Positions 25,709-33,473 of a stretch of DNA of 64,000 bases are shown piece by piece (position 1 is the first letter of the stretch; each line of letters begins with the position of its first letter). The position numbers were made by a program, and so were the translations under genes. The notes under the pieces were generated by a model that was given only the letters and a program-made list of their open reading frames with translations, was not told the origin of the DNA and made no database searches. The stretch lies in NCBI GenBank assembly GCA_947445035.1, contig CANFCK010000003.1:62001-126000 (forward strand), written 5' to 3'. This DNA is from Deltaproteobacteria bacterium (GTDB lineage Bacteria; Myxococcota_A; UBA796; SXON01).

Positions 25709-25714
25709 TATGCT
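25709..25714 (+). promoter_or_regulatory. Candidate leaderless -10 for the TPR protein gene
   Basis: TATGCT (within GAGGTATGCT) ends 6 nt before ATG 25721, with no ribosome binding site between. Confidence 0.4.
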
Positions 25715-25720
25715 CACCAC

Positions 25721-26341
25721 ATGCGGTGGGTCGCGATCCTCTTCGTCCTCGCGCTCTTGTGCGCGGGCGTGGTCACGCTGCTGGCGTACGGCGGGTACGA
25801 GTACAAACGAGTTGCCGAGGCCACGCTCCCCGACAACGTGGCCGGCAGCGCGGCAGCTGCGCCCGCTCCCGCCGCGCCGGCGCCCGCCGCTCAATCCTGC
25901 GCCGACGGGAAGGCCGCGTTCGCGGCTAAGGACTACGAGACGACAACCACGCTTTTGGCGGTGTGCGCCGATGCGAACCCCAGGGATGCGGACGCGCGGC
26001 TGCTCCTCGGCCGGGCGTACGCTGCCACCGGCCGCTACGAGCGCGCCGCCAGCGAGCTGGAAGCCGCGCTGGCCGCGCGCCCGGACGACGCCGCCGGGTG
26101 GGAGGCGCTGGCCTATTCGCGCATTCAGTCGGAGAACGACCGCGGCGCTGAAGCCGCCCTCGACAAGTGGATCACGCTGGACGCGGGGGCACCTGTCGCA
26201 TGGCGGATGCGCGCCGACGTCCGCTACCAAATGGGCGACAGCGAGGGTTCGGCACGGGACGCCGCGCAGGCCTGCGCCCTGGGAGACGACGACGGCTGCA
26301 CCCTGCATAAGCGGATGAAAGACGTCAAACGGCGGCGGTGA
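25721..26341 (+). CDS. Membrane-anchored TPR protein
   Basis: A 206-residue protein with an N-terminal TM anchor (residues 3-24, WVAILFVLALLCAGVVTLLAY), an Ala/Pro linker (about 44-60) and three or four tetratricopeptide repeats (about 65-195: AFAAKDYETTTTLL, RLLLGRAYAATGRYERAASELEAAL, WEALAYSRIQSENDRGAEAAL). TPRs mediate protein-protein contacts, and here they would face the periplasm. A longer frame exists upstream, but ATG 25721 gives a normal anchor and has a -10-like element 6 nt before it. The ExbD/TolR-like gene follows 57 bp downstream. Confidence 0.75.
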   Translation: MRWVAILFVLALLCAGVVTLLAYGGYEYKRVAEATLPDNVAGSAAAAPAPAAPAPAAQSCADGKAAFAAKDYETTTTLLAVCADANPRDADARLLLGRAYAATGRYERAASELEAALAARPDDAAGWEALAYSRIQSENDRGAEAALDKWITLDAGAPVAWRMRADVRYQMGDSEGSARDAAQACALGDDDGCTLHKRMKDVKRRR

Positions 26342-26398
26342 GGCCCCGGCGGGAACCTCCACGCGTAGCGACTGTCCGACGGTGGACTCTGAGGCCCC

Positions 26399-26857
26399 AT
26401 GGCTGGAAGCGGCACCGGTGAAGAACTGAACCTCGTCCCATACCTTGACGTCGTCACCACGTTGATCATCGGCATGATGGTGCTCGCGACCGCGGCCACC
26501 GACGCGCTGAGCTTTCGCAGCCCCGAGGTGGAGGTGCCCACCCTCGTCGGGAAAGACACGCCCGGCGCGTCCGGGAGCAACCTCCTGTCCGTACACATCG
26601 CCGGCGACACGTTTGTCATCGAGGGGGCCGGCGGCAAGATGCGCATCGACCCCGCTCCGGGCCAACGGCCCGCTTACGCGGCGCTCGCGACGGCACTACG
26701 TACGGCACATGACACCGGGGGTGAAAACGTGAACGTCAGCCTTTCCGCAGACAGACACGTTCCTTATTCGGTTGTCGTACATACTCTTGATACGATGCGT
26801 AAAGACGACAGAGGCGAGCTTTATCCGCGAGTCTCATTGGCTGTCGCGACAAAGTAG
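26399..26857 (+). CDS. ExbD/TolR-like biopolymer transport protein
   Basis: A 152-residue ExbD/TolR-family protein: a short cytoplasmic N-terminus, one TM helix containing the family motif NLVPYLDVVTTLIIGMMVL with the proton-conducting Asp (about residue 17), then a periplasmic domain with an ExbD-like strand-helix pattern (LLSVHIAGDTFVIEG, VNVSLSADRHVPYSVVVHTLDTMRK). These proteins work with an ExbB/TolQ motor to energise outer-membrane processes. No ExbB/TolQ or TonB/TolA gene lies adjacent, so its motor must be encoded elsewhere. Confidence 0.82.
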   Translation: MAGSGTGEELNLVPYLDVVTTLIIGMMVLATAATDALSFRSPEVEVPTLVGKDTPGASGSNLLSVHIAGDTFVIEGAGGKMRIDPAPGQRPAYAALATALRTAHDTGGENVNVSLSADRHVPYSVVVHTLDTMRKDDRGELYPRVSLAVATK

Positions 26858-26956
26858 CAGTTAGCTTTCAAACTGACTGACGCAGACGGGCCGCGATGCG
26901 GTCCCGCCCCTCCCTGGCGCACGAGGCCAGCGAAAAAGCATCGCCCAACCGGCTTC

Positions 26957-27928
26957 CTACCCCAGCACCCGCTCGCCCAACCACCACACCCCCGCCAACG
27001 CCACACCCACCGACCCCGCAGGCACGCCGATCCGCTCCCACCACCCAAACCGGCGTAGGAAGAGCATCAACGGCAGCGCGACCGCGACGACCGCGGCCTG
27101 ACCCAGCTCTACGCCCCCATTGAACGAGACCAGGGCCAACATCAGCGCATCGCGAGGCAGGCCCAATTCACCCAGCAGCCCTGCGAATCCGAACCCGTGC
27201 ACCAAGCCGAGCAGGAACGTCACCGCGACCCGGCGGGCGGGACGCGGTCGCCAGAAGTTCTCGATGCCGACGTACACAATCGACAAGGCGATGGCCGGCT
27301 CGACCAGGTCGGGCGACAGATGCACCAAACCAAGCGCAGCCAGCGTGAGGGTGATCGAGTGGGCCACCGTGAACCCGGTGACGATGGCCAACATCGGGCG
27401 CAGACCGGGCGCAGTGAGCAGGAGCGCCAGCAAGAAGGTCAGGTGGTCGTACCCGGTCAGGATGTGCTCCACACCGAGCTTGCCGAAGCGAGCGACCACC
27501 TCGCCGCGGTCGGATGCGCCGGTAAACGTGACCGTCAGGTTCGCGGCATCGAGCACCGCGACCGGCTGACCGAAGGCCTCGACGTAATGCCGATGACCGG
27601 GACCGAGCCCCGTCAAGAACGACGCGGTGTAGGCGCCCCCCCCTCCGCCTGGACAGGAAAGCGGCACCCGCAGCTCGATCCCATCGCCCTCGACCTCGCG
27701 CACCACCGGCTCGGACGCGACACACGGCCCGCCCATCACCACCGTGGTCTGGTCGACCGTGAGCTCAGCAAGGAGGACGCGGGCCGCCGACAGATCGTCA
27801 AGCGGAATGCGCGTCGCGAGTTCTGGACGCGCGATCGCCACCGTCAGCGAGTCCGCGTCGATGCGAGCGTACGACAATCCTGGGCGGTGGGCCTCAGCGA
27901 CCCCAATCAGCCAGATGGACACAGGCAT
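26957..27928 (-). CDS. HupE/UreJ-family membrane protein with exported N-terminal domain
   Basis: A 323-residue protein with a short signal (MPVSIWLIGVAEA, cleavage before HRPG), a periplasmic beta-domain (about 15-135) and a C-terminal membrane part of about six helices. The membrane part carries HupE/UreJ signatures: GVEHILTGYDHLTFLLALLL, FTVAHSITLTLAALGL, VHGFGFAGLLGELG and FNGGVELGQ. Conserved His/Asp residues in the helices suggest metal (nickel or cobalt) transport. HupE proteins usually sit beside hydrogenase or urease genes, but none is present. It is last in the operon with cyclo-ligase, START-like and DUF455/ATP-grasp genes, 24 bp after the last. Confidence 0.8.
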   Translation of the reverse strand: MPVSIWLIGVAEAHRPGLSYARIDADSLTVAIARPELATRIPLDDLSAARVLLAELTVDQTTVVMGGPCVASEPVVREVEGDGIELRVPLSCPGGGGGAYTASFLTGLGPGHRHYVEAFGQPVAVLDAANLTVTFTGASDRGEVVARFGKLGVEHILTGYDHLTFLLALLLTAPGLRPMLAIVTGFTVAHSITLTLAALGLVHLSPDLVEPAIALSIVYVGIENFWRPRPARRVAVTFLLGLVHGFGFAGLLGELGLPRDALMLALVSFNGGVELGQAAVVAVALPLMLFLRRFGWWERIGVPAGSVGVALAGVWWLGERVLG

Positions 27929-27952
27929 ACAACCCTGGGCGACGACAGGCCC

Positions 27953-29947
27953 TCAACTACTCGCGCTCGGATGGTTCCGCAACGTGCCCTCCACGTACAA
28001 GACGCTGAGGATGGTGGTCGCCGTGGCGGGATCGTTGGTGGCCAAACAGCCGTCAGCCAGCATTCCGTCGCGCAGGGTGAGCGGGCGCACGGCCTGCTGC
28101 TTGGCAAACCATTCGGCCGGTGAGGCTCCCAACCGACTGACCGGGTGAAACCGCCACGTGCCACGCGACGAGGGGTGGATCCTCGGATCCAGCGAGAGAG
28201 AGAGGCGGCCCATCGTCAGCCGAGCGTTGACCTCGCAGAGCGGGTCGAGCTTCAGCGAAGTGCCGTCCCGGTAGACGAAGGCGTCCACGCCGACGGCTCC
28301 GTGAATGCCGAGGGCGTGGAGCCGAGGACCGAGGAACGTGGTGATGCGTTCGCCCAACGCGCGCAGGCGGCGTGCGTCCTTGCCGTCGCCATTGAGGAAG
28401 CGGGCCAGGACAGCGTCGAGCGTCTCGGCCCAACGGCCAGGTCGGGTGCCGAGGAACTGTCCAGCAGGACTTGTGTCAAAGCAGCAGATGCCGACAAAAC
28501 GACAGCGATCGGCGACGTCGAGGTGGAAGCTGATATCCAAGACCCGATCGCGCCAGGGTTCGACCCGGACGCTACCGTGCTCGGCGAGCGCCCGGGCAAG
28601 CCAGCTGCGGTCGGCGAGGGCGAACGGTCCCCGACGGCGATCCCGGCCCGCGGTAGAAAAGGGCGCCTTCACAATCCAGCCGCTTTCTGCCGCCGCAAGG
28701 ACCTGCGCCGTGTTCGTTAGCACTGCGCCGGTCGGCTCCGAAAGCCAGTCCTCATCGAGTTCACGTAGGAGCTCCGTGCGCCAACCGAAGGCAACGCGTT
28801 TGTCGAACGCGGGGCGCCAATCCTCGCGCCAAAGGGTGCCGCGACCCGGCAACGGCTCGAAACGTTGCCCCACCAGCGGGCTCGGCCCCCAAGGCACCAA
28901 CTCTCCCACCTGGCGATCGGCCAGGTCCGCCGCCGAGGTCACAAACTCCGGTTGACCGAGCCCCGCCTCCAGGAACCCTCGACGCCATTCCACCGTCGGC
29001 AACCGCGGGGTGATCACGACGTCGTCGCGGGCGGCAATGAGGGCCAGAAGCGGCGCGAGGTCGTGGGCGACCGCCAAGGCGGCAGCGCTCGGGCCACGCT
29101 CAGGATGAGCGACCTCCTCTTCGCAACCCGGGTTGAAGGCAAAAACCCGCGGCGGCCGACCCCGCGACCGCGCGTACAGCTCGATACGGTCGATCCAGTC
29201 CGGGGTGAACCCAGCCATCAGCCGGCCCTCCCGATCCACCGCCGCCCCGCGCGCACGGGCCGGGCTCAGGGGCATGGTCAGCCCGGCTTCGAACGCGGCC
29301 CATTCGCTCAGCGCCGGGTCTTTCCACTGTCGAAACAGCGTGAGACCACCGCGGACGTGGCCGATCTCGTCACGGTAGACCTCGTCCAATAGCGCCGCCG
29401 TCTCCGGGTCGCCCATCGCCGCGAAGCGCTCCCGCCAATGCCGGGTGAAGTCCAGGTTGGCCTGCTCGAAGGTGAGCGCCATGCGGAGGATGTAGTCCAT
29501 TGGTCCGCTCATCGACTCGCAGACGCGCCAGAAGAAGTCGTTCACCGGGACCGCGCCCGCCGCCACACCCAGCGCCGACATCCGGGCGAGGTACCCGGCA
29601 AGATGCCGCTGCTCTTCCACCATCGTGCGGCCGAGCCCGAGGCGAAATGCAACCGGGGCGTCGGGGAAACGCACCAACGTGCTCGCCATGATCTCGAGCG
29701 CGAGCAGCTCATGGTTGGCGAAGCGGTGCAGAAGCTTGCCCCGTTCGATGGTGTCCTCGAGCGCCGCAGCGGTGGGAAGGCTGTCGCGAACCCGCGCGTT
29801 GGGAAACGCGAGCTCCGGCGGGCGCGCGGGGCGCTCCAAAACCGCAGCCGCTCCTGGAAAACCATCGACGAGGGGCCCCGGAGCGGTCAGCTTGTCGGGT
29901 AGCGTGGCGCCGTGCAGCACCTGCTCGGCAAAGGCACGCAATTCCAT
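27953..29947 (-). CDS. DUF455 ferritin-like domain fused to ATP-grasp domain
   Basis: A 664-residue two-domain protein. The N-terminal half (about 45-245) is a DUF455 ferritin-like four-helix bundle with a complete diiron carboxylate set: Glu80, E112-x2-H115, Glu161 and E194-x2-H197. From about 250 to the end lies an ATP-grasp-like region: a pre-ATP-grasp segment (VFAFNPGCEEEVAHP), a nucleotide-binding Lys (IVKAPFSTAGRDRR, K417) and the Mg site (VGVDAFVY, Asp545; CEVNARLTMG, Glu562/Asn564/Arg566). DUF455 proteins are usually about 270 residues and stand alone. The fusion suggests an oxidative step coupled to an ATP-dependent ligation. No product can be named. It sits 4 bp from the exported START-like gene. 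Confidence 0.8.
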   Translation of the reverse strand: MELRAFAEQVLHGATLPDKLTAPGPLVDGFPGAAAVLERPARPPELAFPNARVRDSLPTAAALEDTIERGKLLHRFANHELLALEIMASTLVRFPDAPVAFRLGLGRTMVEEQRHLAGYLARMSALGVAAGAVPVNDFFWRVCESMSGPMDYILRMALTFEQANLDFTRHWRERFAAMGDPETAALLDEVYRDEIGHVRGGLTLFRQWKDPALSEWAAFEAGLTMPLSPARARGAAVDREGRLMAGFTPDWIDRIELYARSRGRPPRVFAFNPGCEEEVAHPERGPSAAALAVAHDLAPLLALIAARDDVVITPRLPTVEWRRGFLEAGLGQPEFVTSAADLADRQVGELVPWGPSPLVGQRFEPLPGRGTLWREDWRPAFDKRVAFGWRTELLRELDEDWLSEPTGAVLTNTAQVLAAAESGWIVKAPFSTAGRDRRRGPFALADRSWLARALAEHGSVRVEPWRDRVLDISFHLDVADRCRFVGICCFDTSPAGQFLGTRPGRWAETLDAVLARFLNGDGKDARRLRALGERITTFLGPRLHALGIHGAVGVDAFVYRDGTSLKLDPLCEVNARLTMGRLSLSLDPRIHPSSRGTWRFHPVSRLGASPAEWFAKQQAVRPLTLRDGMLADGCLATNDPATATTILSVLYVEGTLRNHPSASS

Positions 29948-29951
29948 GTGG

Positions 29952-30521
29952 TCAGCCGCCCGCCGCCTTGCGCTCCGTGCGTTCCTTGAGCTTCTGCATG
30001 ATGTTCACCATCTGGTCGTTGGCCAGCCACTTGCGTATCCACCCCGGCGCCCAGACTTTGCTGGCGAACTCGGAATGAAAGACGATCGCCGAACCCGCCG
30101 CCTCGGGACGGACGATGAGGAAGCCGACCTCGTCAGTGACGTCGCTTTCCCGCGTCGGGTCCTGAACCCAGGTGCAGGTCATCGTCGCGGGCATGCAGGT
30201 CCAGTGATCGTGGATGACGAAGCGGAGGCCGAAAACACTGAGCTCGAAGCGGACAAACCAATCGTCGGGTGAGGTGCGGCCATACTCCTCCATCGCCTTG
30301 AGCGTGGGACTTTCGCCCCGCTTGGCCTCGAAGTCGAGCGACTCCCGCCATAAAACGGCAGCGGGTGCGGCTACCCGCGTGATGCCGCTGGACCTGGTGA
30401 GCGGCGTGGAGGTGTCGGCACGGACGACGAGATCGCCCCGATCGAACCGGGCCTGCTCATCGACAGTGAGCACCGGCCAGGACGGAGCGGCGACGGCGAG
30501 CGCGGTCCAAAGAATCACCAC
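29952..30521 (-). CDS. Exported START/SRPBCC-like protein
   Basis: A 189-residue protein with a short, uncharged signal peptide (MVILWTALAVAAPSW) and a START/SRPBCC-like hydrophobic-ligand fold (ITRVAAPAAVLWRESLDF, FVIHDHWTC, VGFLIVRPEAAGSAIVFHSEF, C-terminal helix WLANDQMVNIMQKLKERTER). It is located in the periplasm. Two internal cysteines (CMPATMTC) may form a disulfide. Gene gaps of 5 and 4 bp to the cyclo-ligase and DUF455/ATP-grasp genes show one operon. Its ligand could be the substrate or product of that pathway, which is inference only. Confidence 0.7.
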   Translation of the reverse strand: MVILWTALAVAAPSWPVLTVDEQARFDRGDLVVRADTSTPLTRSSGITRVAAPAAVLWRESLDFEAKRGESPTLKAMEEYGRTSPDDWFVRFELSVFGLRFVIHDHWTCMPATMTCTWVQDPTRESDVTDEVGFLIVRPEAAGSAIVFHSEFASKVWAPGWIRKWLANDQMVNIMQKLKERTERKAAGG

Positions 30522-30526
30522 TGGAG

Positions 30527-31105
30527 CTAACCCGCGGCCAGGGTCGCGCCGTCCCAGACGGGCACCACCTCATCGACCGGCATGTCGTGATCGTCGAGCG
30601 GGAGTGAGTCGACGAGCTGGCAGGCATAGCACACACCGATGCGTTTGGTCGTCGCCGGAAACAAGGGCAAGAGCCGATCGTAGAAGCCCTTGCCCCGGCC
30701 CAGACGCGCGCCCGCGCGGGTGAACGCGAGCCCCGGCACCAGCGCGACGGCGACGTCCGCCGGGGGCACCACGACCGCCCCAGGCCCTGGCTCCTGAAGG
30801 CGGAACGGACCCGCACGCAGGCTGGTCAAGTGCGGCACACGATGCAAGGTCAGCAACGAACCGTCGACCCGAGGGAGGGCAAGTCGGCCCTGGGCGGCGA
30901 TGGACTCCAAAAGTGGCCACAGGATCACTTCGTCGGGCAGCGGAGCGAACGCCAGGATCAGCCCCACGCCCAGGCGGGGCCGTAACCAACCACACACTGC
31001 CGCCGATTGCGCCGACTGCTGGAGTCGCGACATGGAACGCAGACGCCCGCGACCCCGCGTGCGTTGCTGCGCTTTATCGGCGTTTTCTGAACTGAATCCG
31101 ATCAT
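30527..31105 (-). CDS. ygfA: 5-formyltetrahydrofolate cyclo-ligase family protein
   Basis: A 192-residue enzyme that converts 5-formyl-THF to 5,10-methenyl-THF using ATP. Family features: a basic N-terminal helix (KAQQRTRGRGRLRSM) corresponding to the substrate- and ATP-binding RR motif, a central LALPRVDG strand, and the C-terminal RLGRGKGFYDRLLPLF phosphate loop followed by IGVCYACQLV. I extended the start to ATG 31105 so that the conserved basic N-terminus is included. ATG 31033 would delete it. A much longer open frame upstream is antisense to the LysR gene and is not coding. It is first gene of the four-gene operon. Confidence 0.85.
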   Translation of the reverse strand: MIGFSSENADKAQQRTRGRGRLRSMSRLQQSAQSAAVCGWLRPRLGVGLILAFAPLPDEVILWPLLESIAAQGRLALPRVDGSLLTLHRVPHLTSLRAGPFRLQEPGPGAVVVPPADVAVALVPGLAFTRAGARLGRGKGFYDRLLPLFPATTKRIGVCYACQLVDSLPLDDHDMPVDEVVPVWDGATLAAG

Positions 31106-31213
31106 CGGTGAGCCGAAGCCGCCGGCGTCGTGACGCACCAACGCAGAATCGGATCGGCGACCCGACTCCGGCAGTTTGTCGCGCGTGCTACGGTCGCCGG
31201 CACCAAGGTTGAC

Positions 31214-32128
31214 ATGAAGCAGATGACCGATCTGGACGTGTTCGTGAGGGTGGTCGAGGCCGCCAGTTATGCCACCGCCGCCAAAGCGTTGGGGATATCC
31301 AGGTCCCACGCCAGCCGCATGGTCACGGGCTTGGAAGCCCGCCTCGGCGTACGTCTGCTTCATCGCACCACCCGCCGGGTTTCCCCTACCCAGACTGGGC
31401 AGTCCCTGTACGAGTCCTGCGCGCCGCTGCTCGACGCGCTCGCCAGCGCCGAATCCCGCGCCGCATCTGAACGGGATGACGTCGTCGGCACCCTTCGGAT
31501 CTCGGCCCCGGCCCAGTTCGGGCTCCGCTACCTCGCAGCGCCGTTCATCGAGTTCCAGAAGCGGCACCCCGGACTGCACACCGTCCTCGACTTTAGCGAC
31601 CGCAAGGTGGACCTCATCGCCGAGGGTGTGGACCTGGCCATCCGTGGCGGGAGCGTGGACAATCCGTCCTTGGTGGCCAAGCGTCTGTGGCCTTTCCAGA
31701 TCGCCTGCTATGCGGCGCCGGCGTACATCGCCGAGCACCCGCTGCCGACCACGCCTGCGGGACTGGCAGGCCATCGTGCGCTGCTCTTCGGACCGAGCGC
31801 GCTCCCCCGCGTCTGGCGCCTTCAGCGCAACGGCGACGAGGTGGTGATCAGCGTGAACGGCCCGCTGATGTCGACGTCCAGCGAGGCCATCGTCGTCGCC
31901 GCAAAAATGGGGCTCGGGATCGCCTACCTGCCCGACTCGGTGCTGAGCGACGAAGTGGCGCGTGGCGAGCTCGTGCGCGTTTTGCCGGGCTGGAGCGGGC
32001 CGAGCAGCCACTACTGGGCCGTGCGCCCGCATCGCACCCACCTTCCGGCGCGCGTACGGCTGTTCATCGAGTTCCTGAGCGGGCTGTACGCCGACCCACC
32101 GTGGTCCCGGGTGCGCATCGCCGCCTGA
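31214..32128 (+). CDS. LysR-family transcriptional regulator
   Basis: A 304-residue LysR regulator. The N-terminal winged HTH (about 1-62: DLDVFVRVVEAASYATAAKALGIS, SRMVTGLEARLGVRLLHRTTR) is followed by a linker helix and the co-inducer domain (about 90-290: LRISAPAQFGLRYLAAPFIEF, VDLAIRGGSVDNPSL, MGLGIAYLPDSVL), resembling the CrgA/DsdC-like subgroup. ATG 31214 fits the usual N-terminus. ATG 31223 is possible. It is divergent from the cyclo-ligase operon across 108 bp, the usual position for a LysR regulator of that operon, but no inverted T-N11-A site was confirmed. Confidence 0.92.
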   Translation: MKQMTDLDVFVRVVEAASYATAAKALGISRSHASRMVTGLEARLGVRLLHRTTRRVSPTQTGQSLYESCAPLLDALASAESRAASERDDVVGTLRISAPAQFGLRYLAAPFIEFQKRHPGLHTVLDFSDRKVDLIAEGVDLAIRGGSVDNPSLVAKRLWPFQIACYAAPAYIAEHPLPTTPAGLAGHRALLFGPSALPRVWRLQRNGDEVVISVNGPLMSTSSEAIVVAAKMGLGIAYLPDSVLSDEVARGELVRVLPGWSGPSSHYWAVRPHRTHLPARVRLFIEFLSGLYADPPWSRVRIAA

Positions 32129-32145
32129 TCGATGGGATGGCGCGA

Positions 32146-32151
32146 TAGATA
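32146..32151 (+). promoter_or_regulatory. Candidate leaderless -10 for the Ser/Thr kinase gene
   Basis: TAGATA (within GCGATAGATA) ends 5 nt before GTG 32157. No Shine-Dalgarno is present. Confidence 0.4.
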
Positions 32152-32156
32152 CGCGC

Positions 32157-33473
32157 GTGCGGCAACTGACCTTCCTACGGGTGATCGGCTCTGGAGCCTT
32201 CGGAACGGTGTACTTGGCCGAGCTGGTCGGGGCCCGGGGCTTCCGGCGTAGCGTCGCGGTCAAGGTGCTGCTAGCCGGCTCCGAAGAGCAGGAGATGTTC
32301 CTGTCGCGGGTTCGGGACGAAGCGCGCCTCTTGGGCCTCTTGCACGACGAACACATCCTCCGCGTTTTGGAGCTGGTGCGCATCGGAGAACGCGACGGGG
32401 TGGTGATGGAATACGTCGAAGGCGTCGACCTCTCGGCGCTCATCGCCGCCGGGGATCGGCCTCCGGCGCGTGCCCTGGCCGAGCTCGGCGCCGCGATCGC
32501 GGGGGCCCTCCACGCCGCGCACACGGCCAAGCACCCGTCCAGCGGCGAACCGCTCAACGTCGTTCATCGCGACGTCAAGCCCGCCAACGTGATGCTGAGC
32601 CACCGCGGCAGCGTCAAGCTGCTCGACTTCGGCATCGCCCAGGCACGTTTCGCCGCCCGCGAAAGCCGCACGGGCCAATTCGTCCTTGGCACGCTTAACT
32701 ACATGGCGCCCGAGTACATCATCACCGGCGAGGTCAGCCCCGCGGCCGACGTCTACGGACTGGCCCTGACCCTCTGGGAGGCCGCGGTGGGCGAGGTCTT
32801 TGGGCAGCCGAAGCTCAAACAGGAATCGCACGCCCGCAGAGTGGAAGAGCGGCTCTTGCGGCTGGCGTCGACCCACGCCGAACTGACGCCCATCCTGCGG
32901 CCGATGCTGAGCTGGGACCCGCAGGGGCGGCCTTCCGCCAACGAGGTGGAGCGCCAGCTCGTCGGCGCCGCCGACCGGTTCGCCGGCACCGGGGTCCGCA
33001 GTTGGGCGGCGGCACACGTCCCACCCGCGCTCCAGCAGGTTCGCACCTCCGCGCGGGATGCCGCCGGTCTCGCCGGTCAAACCATCACGATTGCCGACGA
33101 GTCGCCGGACTCGGTGATCGCCCCGGCGCTCCAGGTAGCGGAGGCCCCGACGCCGACGCCGACGCCGACGCTGATGCCGGCGGCGACACGGACGGCCGCA
33201 CCGGCGCCCGCGCCCGCCGCCAAAACGCCTGCCGCACCCCCGCCCGAGGAGCACACGCTCTTCAACGTCGAGCGCCCGGCCTTCCTGAACGACCCTCCCC
33301 GACCCTCGCCGACGCCAGCCCCGGCCCGCCCCCCACGCCCGGCCGCGCGAAAGCCAGCCGCCACGTCGGCGCTGATGGTCGTGGCGCAGGGCCTGTTGGC
33401 CGGTGCGTTCGTCGGGTTGGCGCTGGTGGCCGCCATCGGCGTCTACCTGCTGTTCAATCGAGGGGGGCCGTGA
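32157..33473 (+). CDS. Hanks-type Ser/Thr protein kinase with C-terminal TM anchor
   Basis: A 438-residue membrane-anchored kinase. The catalytic domain (5-265) is complete: Gly-loop IGSGAFGTVY (10-19), VAVK Lys36, Glu55, HRDVKPANV (Asp139), DFG (157-159) and MAPE (173-176). A Pro/Ala/Thr-rich linker (about 320-405), coded partly by a short GACGCC-type tandem repeat, leads to one TM helix (about 409-434), after which only NRGGP remains. It therefore has no extracellular sensor domain. The stop overlaps the M23 peptidase start (GTGA), which suggests that phosphorylation is linked to peptidoglycan remodelling. Confidence 0.93.
   Translation: MRQLTFLRVIGSGAFGTVYLAELVGARGFRRSVAVKVLLAGSEEQEMFLSRVRDEARLLGLLHDEHILRVLELVRIGERDGVVMEYVEGVDLSALIAAGDRPPARALAELGAAIAGALHAAHTAKHPSSGEPLNVVHRDVKPANVMLSHRGSVKLLDFGIAQARFAARESRTGQFVLGTLNYMAPEYIITGEVSPAADVYGLALTLWEAAVGEVFGQPKLKQESHARRVEERLLRLASTHAELTPILRPMLSWDPQGRPSANEVERQLVGAADRFAGTGVRSWAAAHVPPALQQVRTSARDAAGLAGQTITIADESPDSVIAPALQVAEAPTPTPTPTLMPAATRTAAPAPAPAAKTPAAPPPEEHTLFNVERPAFLNDPPRPSPTPAPARPPRPAARKPAATSALMVVAQGLLAGAFVGLALVAAIGVYLLFNRGGP

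Noticed and set aside
30527..32557. A 676-codon minus-strand frame considered as one long gene
   Set aside because: Only its C-terminal part (from 31105) matches cyclo-ligase. The rest is antisense to the LysR and kinase genes, which have clear family motifs.
33148..33175. Short tandem GACGCC-type repeat
   Set aside because: It encodes the Pro-Thr linker of the Ser/Thr kinase in frame. It is too short and too regular with codons to be a CRISPR or satellite element.
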